From the NCBI GenBank assembly GCA_965116015.1, contig OZ220477.1:1488001-1552000 (forward strand): 64,000 bases of DNA. Direction: 5' to 3'. The DNA comes from S5-327 sp965116015 (GTDB lineage Bacteria > Chloroflexota > Dehalococcoidia > Lucifugimonadales > Australimonadaceae). Each line of letters begins with the position of its first letter. Positions within the stretch are counted from its first letter, which is position 1. The translations under genes were made by a program, and so were the position numbers. Positions 50,653 through 58,979 of the stretch are shown in pieces. Under the pieces are notes generated by a model that ran no database searches, was not told the DNA's origin, and saw only the letters and a program-made list of their open reading frames with translations.

Positions 50653-52377
50653 TTACGTGCTGGAGGGGTCGGCGAGGCGGACTCGCGCCCAGAGGTCGCC
50701 GGCTCCCATTGGCATATCGGGGGGGAATTCTTGGATGCGGGGATGGAGGGCCCATCGCTCGGCGGCGGAGGCGGCCATAACGAAGTAGCCGCGCTGGAGC
50801 ATTAGGATCTGGAGGGATCGGGCGAGTTGGGCGCGGGCGTCGGGGTTGAGTTCGAGGGCGACGGCGTTGATGAGAGCATCGAGTTCGGGGTCGCCGCCGG
50901 TGATGTTGGATGCTCCCTGGGAGTGGGCAAGGCCGAGGAGGAAGGCGTTGGGGGCGTCGACGGGGGGCATAGGGCCTACGAATGCGTCGAAGTCGCGCTC
51001 TTCCCATATTTGGCGGAGGTATGTTGCGCGGTTGAGGATGTTGAGCTGGACGTTGAATCCGGCGGTTTGGAGTTGCTGGGCGAGGAGTTCGCCATGGGCG
51101 ATGTGCGCTTCGCCGAAGTTGGCGACGGCGAGGGTGAACGGGGGGGCGTCGCGGGGGGAGAGGGGCGGCGCTGGGGAGCCGTCGGGGGATGTGGGGGGTT
51201 GTTGGAGGATGGAGCGGATTTCGTTGGGGGTTAGGCGCCATTCGTCGTTGAGGACGGGGAGGCCGGAGCCTACGGAGCCGATGCCGAAGGTTGCGTCGAG
51301 GGCGGTTCGGAGGTCGAGGGATCGGATCGCTGCGCGTCGGAGTTCGTGGTTGTCGAAGGGGGGTCGCTGGGCGTTGAAGCCGAGGAGGACGCCTCGGCCC
51401 TGGCGCTCGACGATGGCGGAGCGGAAGCCTTCGGCCTGGAGTTCGGGCCAGAGTTGGTTGGGGATGTGGGCGGCGTCGGCTTTTCCCTGGCGGAGGAGGT
51501 CTGCGGCGACTTGCTGGCTGGAGGCGATGAGGAATTCGATGGTTTCGACTCTTGGGGGAGCGGGGTAATCGTTCCAGGCAGAGAGGGTTACTTGTCCGGA
51601 TGCGGCTTGGGCGAAGAGCCAGGGGCCTGCGCCGACTACTGGGGCGTCGCGAGCGTCGTTGGGGGTGCGGATGATGTGTGGGTTCATGATGACGGCGTAG
51701 GGGCTGGCGAGCTTGAGGGGGAGGTCGGGGTCGGGGTAGCGGAGGGAGAGGCGGACGGCGCGGTCGCCGAGGGTTTGGATGGAGTCGACGGAGTGGAGGA
51801 GGGAGGCGTGGGGGGACGAGGGGTCTCTGAGGCGTTCGAGGCTGAATGCGATGTCGGAGGGGGTTACGGGTCGTTGCTCGAAGGGGCGGAGGGGCTGCCA
51901 GAGGGCTTTGGGGTTGAGGTTGAATTCGAATGTGAGGGGGTTGGGGAAGCTCCAGGATGAGCAGAGGTCGCAGGCGATGTCGAGGGAGGGGGCTCCCTCG
52001 GGGCCGAGGGTGAATCGGGTTATGCGGGCGTGGCTTGGGCCGGGTCCGAAGAGGGCGGCCCATTCGGAGAGGGCGGCGTGCAAGTCCCAGTGGGGGGCTG
52101 CGCCTGTGACGGCGACGCGGAGGGTTCCCTGGGGGGGCGTCCGGGGGTCGGGATCGGGGGTTGGCGATGGGGCGGCGGGGGGGGCGGGAGTGGGAGCGGG
52201 CGGTGGCTGGGTTGGCGTGGGGGATGGGGGGGTCGCGGGCGCGGCGGCTGGAGTGGCGGCTGGGGCGGGGGTTGGGGTAGGTGTTGGGGGCTCGGGGGAG
52301 CAGGCGGCGAGGATAAGGAGGGAGGCGAGGAGTGCGGCGGCAATCCGCGGGTGCGAGGGGTATGGGCTAGGGGGCAT
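50653..52377 (-). CDS. Lipoprotein substrate-binding protein of an oligopeptide-type ABC transporter (SBP family 5)
   Basis: 574 residues. Signal peptide with lipobox LLILAAC (residues 20-26), then a Pro/Thr/Ala tether to about residue 80. The family 5 fold has PVTPSDIAFSLERLRDPSSP, VVGAGPWLFAQAA and RGVLLGFNAQRPPFDNHELR. Substrates of the family include oligopeptides and nickel. No permease or ATPase genes are adjacent, so it is an orphan or works with distant components. Confidence 0.88.
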   Translation of the reverse strand: MPPSPYPSHPRIAAALLASLLILAACSPEPPTPTPTPAPAATPAAAPATPPSPTPTQPPPAPTPAPPAAPSPTPDPDPRTPPQGTLRVAVTGAAPHWDLHAALSEWAALFGPGPSHARITRFTLGPEGAPSLDIACDLCSSWSFPNPLTFEFNLNPKALWQPLRPFEQRPVTPSDIAFSLERLRDPSSPHASLLHSVDSIQTLGDRAVRLSLRYPDPDLPLKLASPYAVIMNPHIIRTPNDARDAPVVGAGPWLFAQAASGQVTLSAWNDYPAPPRVETIEFLIASSQQVAADLLRQGKADAAHIPNQLWPELQAEGFRSAIVERQGRGVLLGFNAQRPPFDNHELRRAAIRSLDLRTALDATFGIGSVGSGLPVLNDEWRLTPNEIRSILQQPPTSPDGSPAPPLSPRDAPPFTLAVANFGEAHIAHGELLAQQLQTAGFNVQLNILNRATYLRQIWEERDFDAFVGPMPPVDAPNAFLLGLAHSQGASNITGGDPELDALINAVALELNPDARAQLARSLQILMLQRGYFVMAASAAERWALHPRIQEFPPDMPMGAGDLWARVRLADPSST

Positions 52378-52476
52378 TTCCTTGAGTCTACGGCTGCCAC
52401 GCGCTGGGGGGCTGGGGGAGGCAGGTGAGCGGGCAGAGAAGCATCGGTGGGCGTCGTCTCCGCGGGGGGCTGGGGG

Positions 52477-53535
52477 TTAGGTTTCTGTGGGATCCGTTGC
52501 GGAGGCGGAGGGTGCGGGTTTCAGGGGGGAGGGAGGGGGAGGGACGGCGTCTGCGGCGGGGGTCAGGAGGCTGAGGCCGATGCGTCCGGCCATTGCGACG
52601 GCGATGGCTATGGGCGGGAGGACGACCATAAGGTGCATTACGACGGCGAAGCTGAAGGCTTGGGCGGGGTCGGCGCCGAGGGTTGTGAGCATTGTCGCTA
52701 CGGCGAAGTGGTAGGTTCCAACGCCGGCAGGAGCGGAGGGGACGGCGGAGGTGAAGAAGGCGGCGGCGACGAGCACGGTGACCATTGCGAGGGGGGATTG
52801 GCCGAGGCCGAAGCTGGCGGCTACGATCCAGCCGGCGAGTCCGAGGGCGATCCAGTGGGCGAGGGTTGCGGCGAAGGCTGCCCAGAGGCGCGGGGGGTTA
52901 GCTCTGAGCATGCGGAGCGAAGCGATGACTTGTTCGAAGAAGCGGAAGCGGTTGGCGAGGGGTATGGTTTGGAGTCCGCGGGCGATGGCGACGAAGACGA
53001 GGGCGCTGACGGTGAACATGATGACGGCGCCGAGGAGCTGGATGCTGACGCGTCCGTCGCGGAGGGGGGGGGCGAGGAGGACTCCGATGGCCATAAGGAT
53101 GGCGGTGGTGAAGATGTCGAGGGCGTTGCCGCCGACGAGGGTTGCGAAGGCTTCGGGGAAGGGGGCTTTGTAGCGCCGGGTGATGAGGGCGAGCTGGACT
53201 GGTTCGCTGACCATGCGGACGGGTGAGAGGTTGTTGAGTCCGATGCCGGTGTTCTGGACGAGGAGGATGCTGCCGAGGCGGACTGGGGAGTCGATGAGGA
53301 GGACGCGCCAGCGCAGGGCTCGCAGGATGGCGGCGGCGGCGAGGGGGAGGAGGGCGGCGAGGGCGACGGATACGGGGAAGTCGCGGAACGCGCCGGCGAC
53401 GTCCTGGAGGGATGTAGAGCCGGCGATGTAGTAGGCGAGGGCTGAGCTGGTGATGAGTCCGATGAGGGCCTGTGTCCATCTGCTCTGCGCCAAGCGCGCG
53501 AGCGCTTGCAGTTTTTTGGTCAGGGGTTCATTCAC
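52477..53535 (-). CDS. Flippase-like membrane protein (UPF0104/MprF-type domain)
   Basis: 352 residues with about eight hydrophobic segments. NTGIGLNNLSPVRMVSEPVQ and SAVPSAPAGVGTYHFAV are the re-entrant signature loops of the lysylphosphatidylglycerol synthase TM/AglD-like family, here in the form P-A-G-V-G. Members move lipid-linked molecules across membranes. The tail (last 30 residues) is Pro/Ser/Ala-rich. GTG start. Stands alone between the lipoprotein and tatD. Confidence 0.87.
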   Translation of the reverse strand: MNEPLTKKLQALARLAQSRWTQALIGLITSSALAYYIAGSTSLQDVAGAFRDFPVSVALAALLPLAAAAILRALRWRVLLIDSPVRLGSILLVQNTGIGLNNLSPVRMVSEPVQLALITRRYKAPFPEAFATLVGGNALDIFTTAILMAIGVLLAPPLRDGRVSIQLLGAVIMFTVSALVFVAIARGLQTIPLANRFRFFEQVIASLRMLRANPPRLWAAFAATLAHWIALGLAGWIVAASFGLGQSPLAMVTVLVAAAFFTSAVPSAPAGVGTYHFAVATMLTTLGADPAQAFSFAVVMHLMVVLPPIAIAVAMAGRIGLSLLTPAADAVPPPPSPLKPAPSASATDPTET

Positions 53536-53769
53536 GTTTGCCTGCGTTCACGGCGGGCGGAGCAGGGAGTTTGCTGCCGTGGGGACTCGGGGAGGGGTTG
53601 TTTTCTGGGGGTTTTACGGGGGTTTTATGGTACCAAATTCTCTGGGAATTAGCTTTATGACAAGGCGGCTTGTTTCTTTGTGAATTCGCGCTGTTCGAAC
53701 GCGACGGGCTATTTCTTGTTTTCTTGCGCGAGTATGCGAAATCTGACGAGGGGGTATCGGGATACCGGT

Positions 53770-53775
53770 TAGAAT
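53770..53775 (+). promoter_or_regulatory. -10 element giving a leaderless tatD transcript
   Basis: TAGAAT, with the tatD ATG 7 bases after the hexamer at 53782. A start at +1 or +2 would coincide with the ATG, so the message is predicted to be leaderless. Confidence 0.5.
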
Positions 53776-53781
53776 GAGGCT

Positions 53782-54615
53782 ATGGAGTTTTCTATTGAGG
53801 AGTCGCCTCGGGTTGTTCAGCCGTTAGTTGATGGGCATACGCATCTGGATCAGTTCGGGGGGGAGGAGCTGGCTGGTTTGCTTTCGCGGGCGCGAGCGGC
53901 GAATGTTGGGGCGATGGTTTCGGCGGGAACGACTATTGAGTCGTGCCGGCGGGCGATCGAGATTGCGGAGGGTGAGCCGGACGTTTACGCGGGGGTGGGT
54001 TTGCATCCTGCGGATCTTGGGGGGTGGTTGGACGATGGGATGGCGAGGGAGCTGCGACGGTTGGCGGGTCATCGTCGGGTGGTGGAGTGGAGCGAGGCTG
54101 GGCTTGATTACATGCCGAAGTCGCCTTCGGGGGAGATGCAGCGGGATGCGTTCCGGAGGCAGATACGGCTGGCTCGGGAGTTCGGGCTGCCGCTGGTGGT
54201 GCATTCCCGGGAGGCGGATGAGGATACGGTGCGTTTGTTGAGGGAGGAGGGGGCGGGAGAGGTTGGGGGAGCGTGGCATTATTTCCAGGGGGATCTGAGG
54301 CTTGCGGAGCGGGCGATGGGGCTTGGTTTTTTCGTTTCGCTGGCGAAGCCGCTGCTGCGTCTGCCTGGGTTGCAGGAGGCGGCGTCGCGGATTCCGCTTG
54401 AGCGTATTGTGCTGGAGACTGATTCGTATCCGCAGGGGTTCAAGAGGAATCCGGCGCGGCGGACGGAGCCGTGGCATCTTCCGCAGGTGGCGGCGAAGCT
54501 GGCGGAGCTGCAGGGGACGGATATCGAGAGCGTGGCGGCGAGGACGACGGCGAATTATCTGCGGATGCTGGGAGGGCGAATCGATTGGGGGGCGGTTTCT
54601 CCGGGGGCGGGCTGA
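53782..54615 (+). CDS. TatD-family metal-dependent hydrolase
   Basis: 277 residues. LVDGHTHLDQFGG (HxH), GVGLHPADLGGW, LPLVVHSREADEDTVRLL and IVLETDSYPQGFK carry the His and Asp metal ligands of TatD deoxyribonucleases. Slightly long for the family because of about 15 extra N-terminal residues. TatD enzymes act in DNA repair or as general phosphoesterases. The stop region is duplicated 52 bases downstream. Confidence 0.9.
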   Translation: MEFSIEESPRVVQPLVDGHTHLDQFGGEELAGLLSRARAANVGAMVSAGTTIESCRRAIEIAEGEPDVYAGVGLHPADLGGWLDDGMARELRRLAGHRRVVEWSEAGLDYMPKSPSGEMQRDAFRRQIRLAREFGLPLVVHSREADEDTVRLLREEGAGEVGGAWHYFQGDLRLAERAMGLGFFVSLAKPLLRLPGLQEAASRIPLERIVLETDSYPQGFKRNPARRTEPWHLPQVAAKLAELQGTDIESVAARTTANYLRMLGGRIDWGAVSPGAG

Positions 54616-54690
54616 GGGGGGCGCGGTAGGGAGCGGGTACGTGGGCGCGTCCTCGGCGGCGGGCTGAGCGGGGCACAGTAGGGATATCTC
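54600..54690. repeat. Duplicated tatD end, 52-bp period
   Basis: GGCGGGCTGAGGGGGGCGCG with GTAGGGA (54607 on) and GGCGGGCTGAGCGGGGCACA with GTAGGGA (54659 on). The TGA in the first unit is the tatD stop codon. Confidence 0.7.
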
Positions 54691-54736
54691 GCTCGCTGAG
54701 GGTTGGCGTTCGGCGGGCGGGGGACACGGCTGAGGG

Positions 54737-55921
54737 TTATGTTACTGCGCCTGAGTTTCGGAGGGCTTCGGTTTCGGCGGGGGTGAAGCCGGCTTCGGCG
54801 AGGATGTCGCTGGCGTGCTCGCTGAGCTCGGGGGCTCCGGTTCGGACTCCGCCTGGGGTGCGGGAGAGGTTGATGGGGGTGTTTGTGAAGGGGACGGGGC
54901 CGGCTGACGGGGCGTCGGCTTTGACGAACATTCCGCGCGAGTTCAGTTGGGGGTCGTTGGCGACTTGGGGGATGGTCTGGAGGGGGCCTACTGCGATGCC
55001 GGCGGGAGCGAGGAGGGCGATCCATTCGGTTGTGGTTCGCTGGGCGAGGGCGGACTTCAGGCGGGGGCGGAGTTCGTTGTAGTTGACGCGGCGGAGCCAT
55101 CCGGAGGCGAAGCGTTCGTCGTCGGCGAGTTCGGGTTTTCCGATGAGGCGGGCGAATTGTCCCCAGCGTCCGTTGGGGCCGTCGGATACGGCGATGGCGA
55201 TGTGGCCGTCCTGGGTGGGGAGGGTTTCTACGGGGGCGACGACGGGGTGGCGAGTTCCGAGCCGTTCGGGGATTTCGCCGAGGGTTAGGTAGCGCATCAG
55301 GGGGTTTTCGAGGATGGCGGCCTGACAGTCGAGCATTGCCATATCGATGTGCTGGCCGGCTCCTGAGCGGTCGCGTTCGATGATGGCTGAGAGGATGCCG
55401 ATTGTTGTGAAGAGGGCGGCAGTGATGTCTCCCATACTGACGCCGGGTCTGACGGGGGGTCCGTTTTCTTCGCCGGTGATGCTGAGCATTCCGCCCATAG
55501 CCTGGACGATGACGTCGAGGGCGGCGCGGTTGGCGTAGGGTCCTGTTTGGCCGAAGCCGGAGACGGAGGCCATAACGAGGCGAGGGTTGCGGTCGCTGAG
55601 GGCGGGATAGTCGAGGCCGAGGCTGGCCATAACGCCTGGGCGGAAGTTGTCGACGAGGCGGAGGAGGGCGTCTTTGCCGCGGGGGTTTTTGAGGTCGATG
55701 GCGATGCTTCGTTTGCCGCGGTTGACGCTTGTGAAGTAGGCGCTTCGGGGCGCGCCGTCGCGTCCGTTGAAGAAGGGTCCGTTGCGGCGGGCCTGGTCGC
55801 CTTCGGGTTGTTCGATTTTGACGACGTCGGCTCCGAGGTCGGCGAGGATCATTGTGGAGTAGGGGCCGGCGAGGATGCGGGTAAGGTCGATGACGCGGAT
55901 TCCGTGCAAGGGGCCTGGCAT
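54737..55921 (-). CDS. CaiB/BaiF-family (class III) CoA transferase
   Basis: 394 residues. GIRVIDLTRILAGPYSTMIL, ADLGADVVKIEQPEGDQAR, RGKRSIAIDLKNPRG and PPVRPGVSMGDITAALFTTI with the expected catalytic Asp at about 165 define the family, which forms interlocked dimers and swaps CoA between carboxylic acids. AGGAGG is 6 bases before the ATG at 55921. Substrate unknown; no acyl-CoA dehydrogenase adjacent. Confidence 0.93.
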   Translation of the reverse strand: MPGPLHGIRVIDLTRILAGPYSTMILADLGADVVKIEQPEGDQARRNGPFFNGRDGAPRSAYFTSVNRGKRSIAIDLKNPRGKDALLRLVDNFRPGVMASLGLDYPALSDRNPRLVMASVSGFGQTGPYANRAALDVIVQAMGGMLSITGEENGPPVRPGVSMGDITAALFTTIGILSAIIERDRSGAGQHIDMAMLDCQAAILENPLMRYLTLGEIPERLGTRHPVVAPVETLPTQDGHIAIAVSDGPNGRWGQFARLIGKPELADDERFASGWLRRVNYNELRPRLKSALAQRTTTEWIALLAPAGIAVGPLQTIPQVANDPQLNSRGMFVKADAPSAGPVPFTNTPINLSRTPGGVRTGAPELSEHASDILAEAGFTPAETEALRNSGAVT

Positions 55922-56117
55922 AGTGGGCCTCCTGGTCGGGTCGGGACGGGTTGGGCGCGGGGCGGGACGGCGCGGAACGGGAGGATAGTACAGTCTGGGC
56001 GCTGGTAGAATAAGGGGCGCGGGTCTCGGGATTCTCTCTGGCGTTCGGGGGAGTTCGGGGCTTTCTCTCGGGGTGTGGGGATAGGGAACGAGGAGCGGCA
56101 AGCAAGGAGGAGGGGTC

Positions 56118-57131
56118 GTGCGTTACCGGCGGTTGGGGAAGACGGATCTGGAGTTGTCGGAGGTGGGGTTCGGGGTTTGGAGCGTGAGCACGGGGTGGTG
56201 GGGGAAGGTGGAGAAGGGGGACGCTATCCGGTTGCTGCGGGAGGCGAGGGAGCTTGGGGTTAATTTCTTCGATACTGCGGATACGTACGGGGCGGGTTTT
56301 GGGGAGGAGATTCTGCGGGAGGCGTTTCCGAAGGAGCGCTCGTCGATCGTGATAGGGACGAAGTTTGGGTACGACCTGGATGCGCCGAGGAGCGGTCATC
56401 ATAAGGAGCGTCCGCAGCGGTGGGATCGGGAGTTCGTGCGGTCGGCTATCGAGGGGAGTCTTCGGCGCTTGGGGACGGATTATGTTGATCTGTATCAGAT
56501 GCATAATCCGCGGCTTGACGCTGTGCGCGACGATGATCTTGCGGACTTGCTGGAGACGCTGGGGAGGGAGGGTAAGGTTCGCTGGTGGGGGGCGGCGCTG
56601 GGTCCGGATATCGGGTGGCGGGAGGAGGGGGATGCTGCGATGAGGGAGCGGGGGGCGGCGAGTATGCAGATTATCTATTCGATTATCGAGCAGCAGCCGG
56701 CGCGGCATTTTTTCCCGACGGCGAGGGAGGAGGGGACAGGGCTTCTGGCGCGGGTGCCGCACGCTTCGGAGATTCTGACGGACGATTTTGCGGACAAGGC
56801 GCGGGTGGAGTTCGAGGCTGGGGATCATCGGGCGCATCGTCATCGGGAGTGGCTGGACAGGGCGTTCCGGAAGCGGGAGCAGGTTCTGTTCGTTGCGGGG
56901 GGGGATACGGGGCGGACGCTGGCGCAGGCTGCGATTCGGTTCTGTTTGACGGAGCCGGGGATCGCGTGCGTGCTGCCGAATATCGTGAGGGGGGATCAGC
57001 TTGCGGAGTTCGCGGCGGCGTCGGAGGTTCCGGCGCTGACGGACGAGGAGACGCTGGAGCTGGCGCGGGTTTACGACGAGGAGTTCGCGGCTCTGGAGGC
57101 GATTCAGCCGGAGCGGGGGCAGGGGCGTTAG
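56118..57131 (+). CDS. Aldo/keto reductase
   Basis: 337 residues. LGVNFFDTADTYGAGFGEEI carries the catalytic Asp and Tyr, VIGTKFGYDL the Lys, DYVDLYQMHNP the His position, and RFCLTEPGIACVLPNIVRGD the cofactor region. NADPH-dependent carbonyl reduction; substrate unknown. GTG start with AAGGAGGAGG. The last 13 codons and downstream bases are duplicated after the stop. Confidence 0.9.
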   Translation: MRYRRLGKTDLELSEVGFGVWSVSTGWWGKVEKGDAIRLLREARELGVNFFDTADTYGAGFGEEILREAFPKERSSIVIGTKFGYDLDAPRSGHHKERPQRWDREFVRSAIEGSLRRLGTDYVDLYQMHNPRLDAVRDDDLADLLETLGREGKVRWWGAALGPDIGWREEGDAAMRERGAASMQIIYSIIEQQPARHFFPTAREEGTGLLARVPHASEILTDDFADKARVEFEAGDHRAHRHREWLDRAFRKREQVLFVAGGDTGRTLAQAAIRFCLTEPGIACVLPNIVRGDQLAEFAAASEVPALTDEETLELARVYDEEFAALEAIQPERGQGR

Positions 57132-57245
57132 GCGCCGGTTACGGGGTGGTCGGCGTGGGCGGCCGGCGTGGGGTTGCGGGGCTGGAGGCGATACAGCGGG
57201 GGAGGGGTCGTTAGTCGCCGGTTACGGCGTGGTCGGCGCGGGCGT
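57091..57245. repeat. Duplicated 3' end of the aldo/keto reductase
   Basis: CTGGAGGCGATTCAGC...CGTTAGGCGCCGGTTACG (57093 on) and CTGGAGGCGATACAGC...CGTTAGTCGCCGGTTACG (57182 on) are 89 bases apart, both followed by G(G)GTGGTCGGCG(T/C)GGGCG. The copy includes the stop codon TAG. Confidence 0.85.
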
Positions 57246-57335
57246 TCGGGGATGTGTCCTGCAAGGGCTGAGGCAGGGGGTTTGCTGGGACGCTGGGGTG
57301 GAGAGGGGGAAGAGTTCGCTGGCGGAGCAGGGTTG

Positions 57336-58109
57336 TTAGACGCCCATTATGTTGTAGCCGGCGTCGACGTAGAGGGTGTGTCCGGTGACGGCTGAGGCGA
57401 GGGGGCTTGCGAGGAAGAGGGCGGCGTCGGCGACTTCGTTCTGGGCGATGTTGCGTTTGAGGGGGGCTCGCTGGGCGTGGATGGCGTGCATATCGTGGAA
57501 TCCGGAGATTCCGCGGGCGGCGAGGGTGTTGAGGGGGCCGGCGGAGATTGCGTTGACGCGTATGGCTTGAGGTCCGTATTCGGCGGCGAGTTGTTTGACT
57601 TCGTTTTCGAGGGCGGCTTTGGCGATCCCCATGATGTTGTAGCCGGGGTAGACTTTGTCGGCGGCGTGGAAGGTGAGGGCGATAATGCTGCCGCCGTGGG
57701 GCATACGGGGGGCGGCGGCGCGGGCGATGGGGAGGAGGGAGTAGGCGCTTACTTCGAGGGCTGTTTTGAAGCCGTCGGCGGTGGTAGCGGAGAAGGGGCC
57801 GTCGAGGTCTTCGCGGTTGGCGAAGGCGACGCTGTGGACGGCGGCGAGGAGCGGGGCGTTCCGGGATGCGGCTTCGAAGGCTGCTTCGACGGATCGTTCG
57901 TTGAGGACGTCGCATTCGATGGCTTGGGCTCGGTCGAGTTGTTTGGCGAGCGGGATGGCGGAGCGTCCGATTCGTTCGTTCTGGTAGGCGATGGCGATTT
58001 CGGCGCCGGCGTGGTGGAGGCGTTGGGCGATGGCCCATGCGATGCTTCGCTGGTTGGCGACGCCGAAGATGATGGCGCTTCGGCCGGCGAGGTTGATGTC
58101 GACGGGCAT
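57336..58109 (-). CDS. fabI: Enoyl-[acyl-carrier-protein] reductase (NADH)
   Basis: 257 residues. SAIIFGVANQRSIAWAIAQ is the FabI cofactor loop (GxxxxxSIAW), and YPGYNIMGIAKAALENEVK gives the Tyr-x6-Lys pair distinguishing FabI from ordinary SDRs. RVNAISAGPLNTLAARGI follows. Reduces the enoyl-ACP double bond in fatty acid elongation. AGGAG is 6 bases before the ATG. It is 13 bases downstream of the EVE-domain gene. Confidence 0.95.
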   Translation of the reverse strand: MPVDINLAGRSAIIFGVANQRSIAWAIAQRLHHAGAEIAIAYQNERIGRSAIPLAKQLDRAQAIECDVLNERSVEAAFEAASRNAPLLAAVHSVAFANREDLDGPFSATTADGFKTALEVSAYSLLPIARAAAPRMPHGGSIIALTFHAADKVYPGYNIMGIAKAALENEVKQLAAEYGPQAIRVNAISAGPLNTLAARGISGFHDMHAIHAQRAPLKRNIAQNEVADAALFLASPLASAVTGHTLYVDAGYNIMGV

Positions 58110-58122
58110 AGGGCTCCTGGGT

Positions 58123-58647
58123 TCAGGCGGTGTGGAGGGCTTCCCGTGCGAGGGGGCCGTGGCGGGGGTCGGGGACGAGGGCGATTCTGGGTCGGCGGCG
58201 TCCGCGGCGCATTTCGGCTTCGAGGAGTTGGAAGTCGCGTTTGGGGACGAGGTGGAGGAGTCCGATGAAGGCGAGTGGCCATTCTTCGGGGGGCCATTTT
58301 TTGACGAATTCCATTCGGGGGGCGATGAGGCGGGCGTCGATCTGGCGTTCTTCATCGAGGGCGACGTCTGGTTTGGTGCGGATGCGCCATGGGTAGGATT
58401 CGTTGGCGTCTGGGGAGGGCCAGAGTGGGGAGTGGTCTTCGAAGTAGGGGCCTGAGATGGTGGCGGTGGCGGCGAAGACCATACGCTCGGCGATGTAGAA
58501 GAGTACGCGGTCGCCGATCTCCATTCGCTGGACGCGCTTGCGCTGTTGTTTGCCCATTCCGAGCACGGAGAAGTTTTTCTGGACGCAGACGTCGTAGTAG
58601 TCGGGGGGGACGGCGACCATCCAGTAGTTTCGGGGGAGGCGAGGCAT
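58123..58647 (-). CDS. EVE-domain (PUA-like) protein
   Basis: 174 residues. YWMVAVPPDYYDVCVQKNFS, KRVQRMEIGDRVLFYIAERM and FAATATISGPYFEDHSPLW match the EVE fold, a PUASH-superfamily reader domain proposed to bind modified cytosine in DNA or RNA. The C-terminal 40 residues are Arg-rich. It shares a short-spaced unit with fabI. Four modification-related genes elsewhere in the window make a DNA-modification role conceivable, but nothing links them directly. Confidence 0.85.
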   Translation of the reverse strand: MPRLPRNYWMVAVPPDYYDVCVQKNFSVLGMGKQQRKRVQRMEIGDRVLFYIAERMVFAATATISGPYFEDHSPLWPSPDANESYPWRIRTKPDVALDEERQIDARLIAPRMEFVKKWPPEEWPLAFIGLLHLVPKRDFQLLEAEMRRGRRRPRIALVPDPRHGPLAREALHTA

Positions 58648-58770
58648 AGGGTAATGGTATCACGCCGGGTTGCGGGGGGCGGGGGTGCGGGAGGGGCGTT
58701 GGGGCGGGGCTGCGGGAGGGGCATCGGGGCGACGGGCGGGGCTGCGGGAGGGGCATCGGGGGCGTCGGGG
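58648..58770. repeat. G-rich repeats upstream of the metE promoter
   Basis: GGGGCTGCGGGAGGGGCATC occurs at about 58706 and 58739, with a diverged copy GGGGGTGCGGGAGGGGCGTT before them. Period about 33-35. No gene. Confidence 0.65.
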
Positions 58771-58776
58771 ACGGGA

Positions 58777-58815
58777 TTGAGGGAGGGGGTTCCTCTCTGT
58801 AGAATTCTGTACAAT
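58777..58815 (+). promoter_or_regulatory. metE promoter
   Basis: TTGAGG at 58777-58782 and TAGAAT at 58800-58805 are separated by exactly 17 bases; a second hexamer TACAAT follows at 58810-58815. The 164-base leader that follows contains GGAGGAGCAGCG and GGCAGGCTAGCCGGG but no riboswitch I can identify. Confidence 0.6.
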
Positions 58816-58979
58816 GGCGCGAGCGCACGGGTTAGGGGTTGGGCAGGCGAATGGGGGTTGGCTGGGCCGTTGGCGAGGCGCTTGTGCGCTTGGGAGGAGC
58901 AGCGTCTACGCGGGGGACGAAGGCAGGCTAGCCGGGATTTGTCTGTGCGCCTGATCTGTGCGCGTGAGAGGAGAGCGTT

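Noticed and set aside
58816..58979. Cobalamin, SAM or SAH riboswitch before metE
   Set aside because: GGAGGAGCAGCG recalls the SAH riboswitch start and GGCAGGCTAGCC a B12-box, but neither has the remaining conserved elements. Kept only as a comment on the leader.
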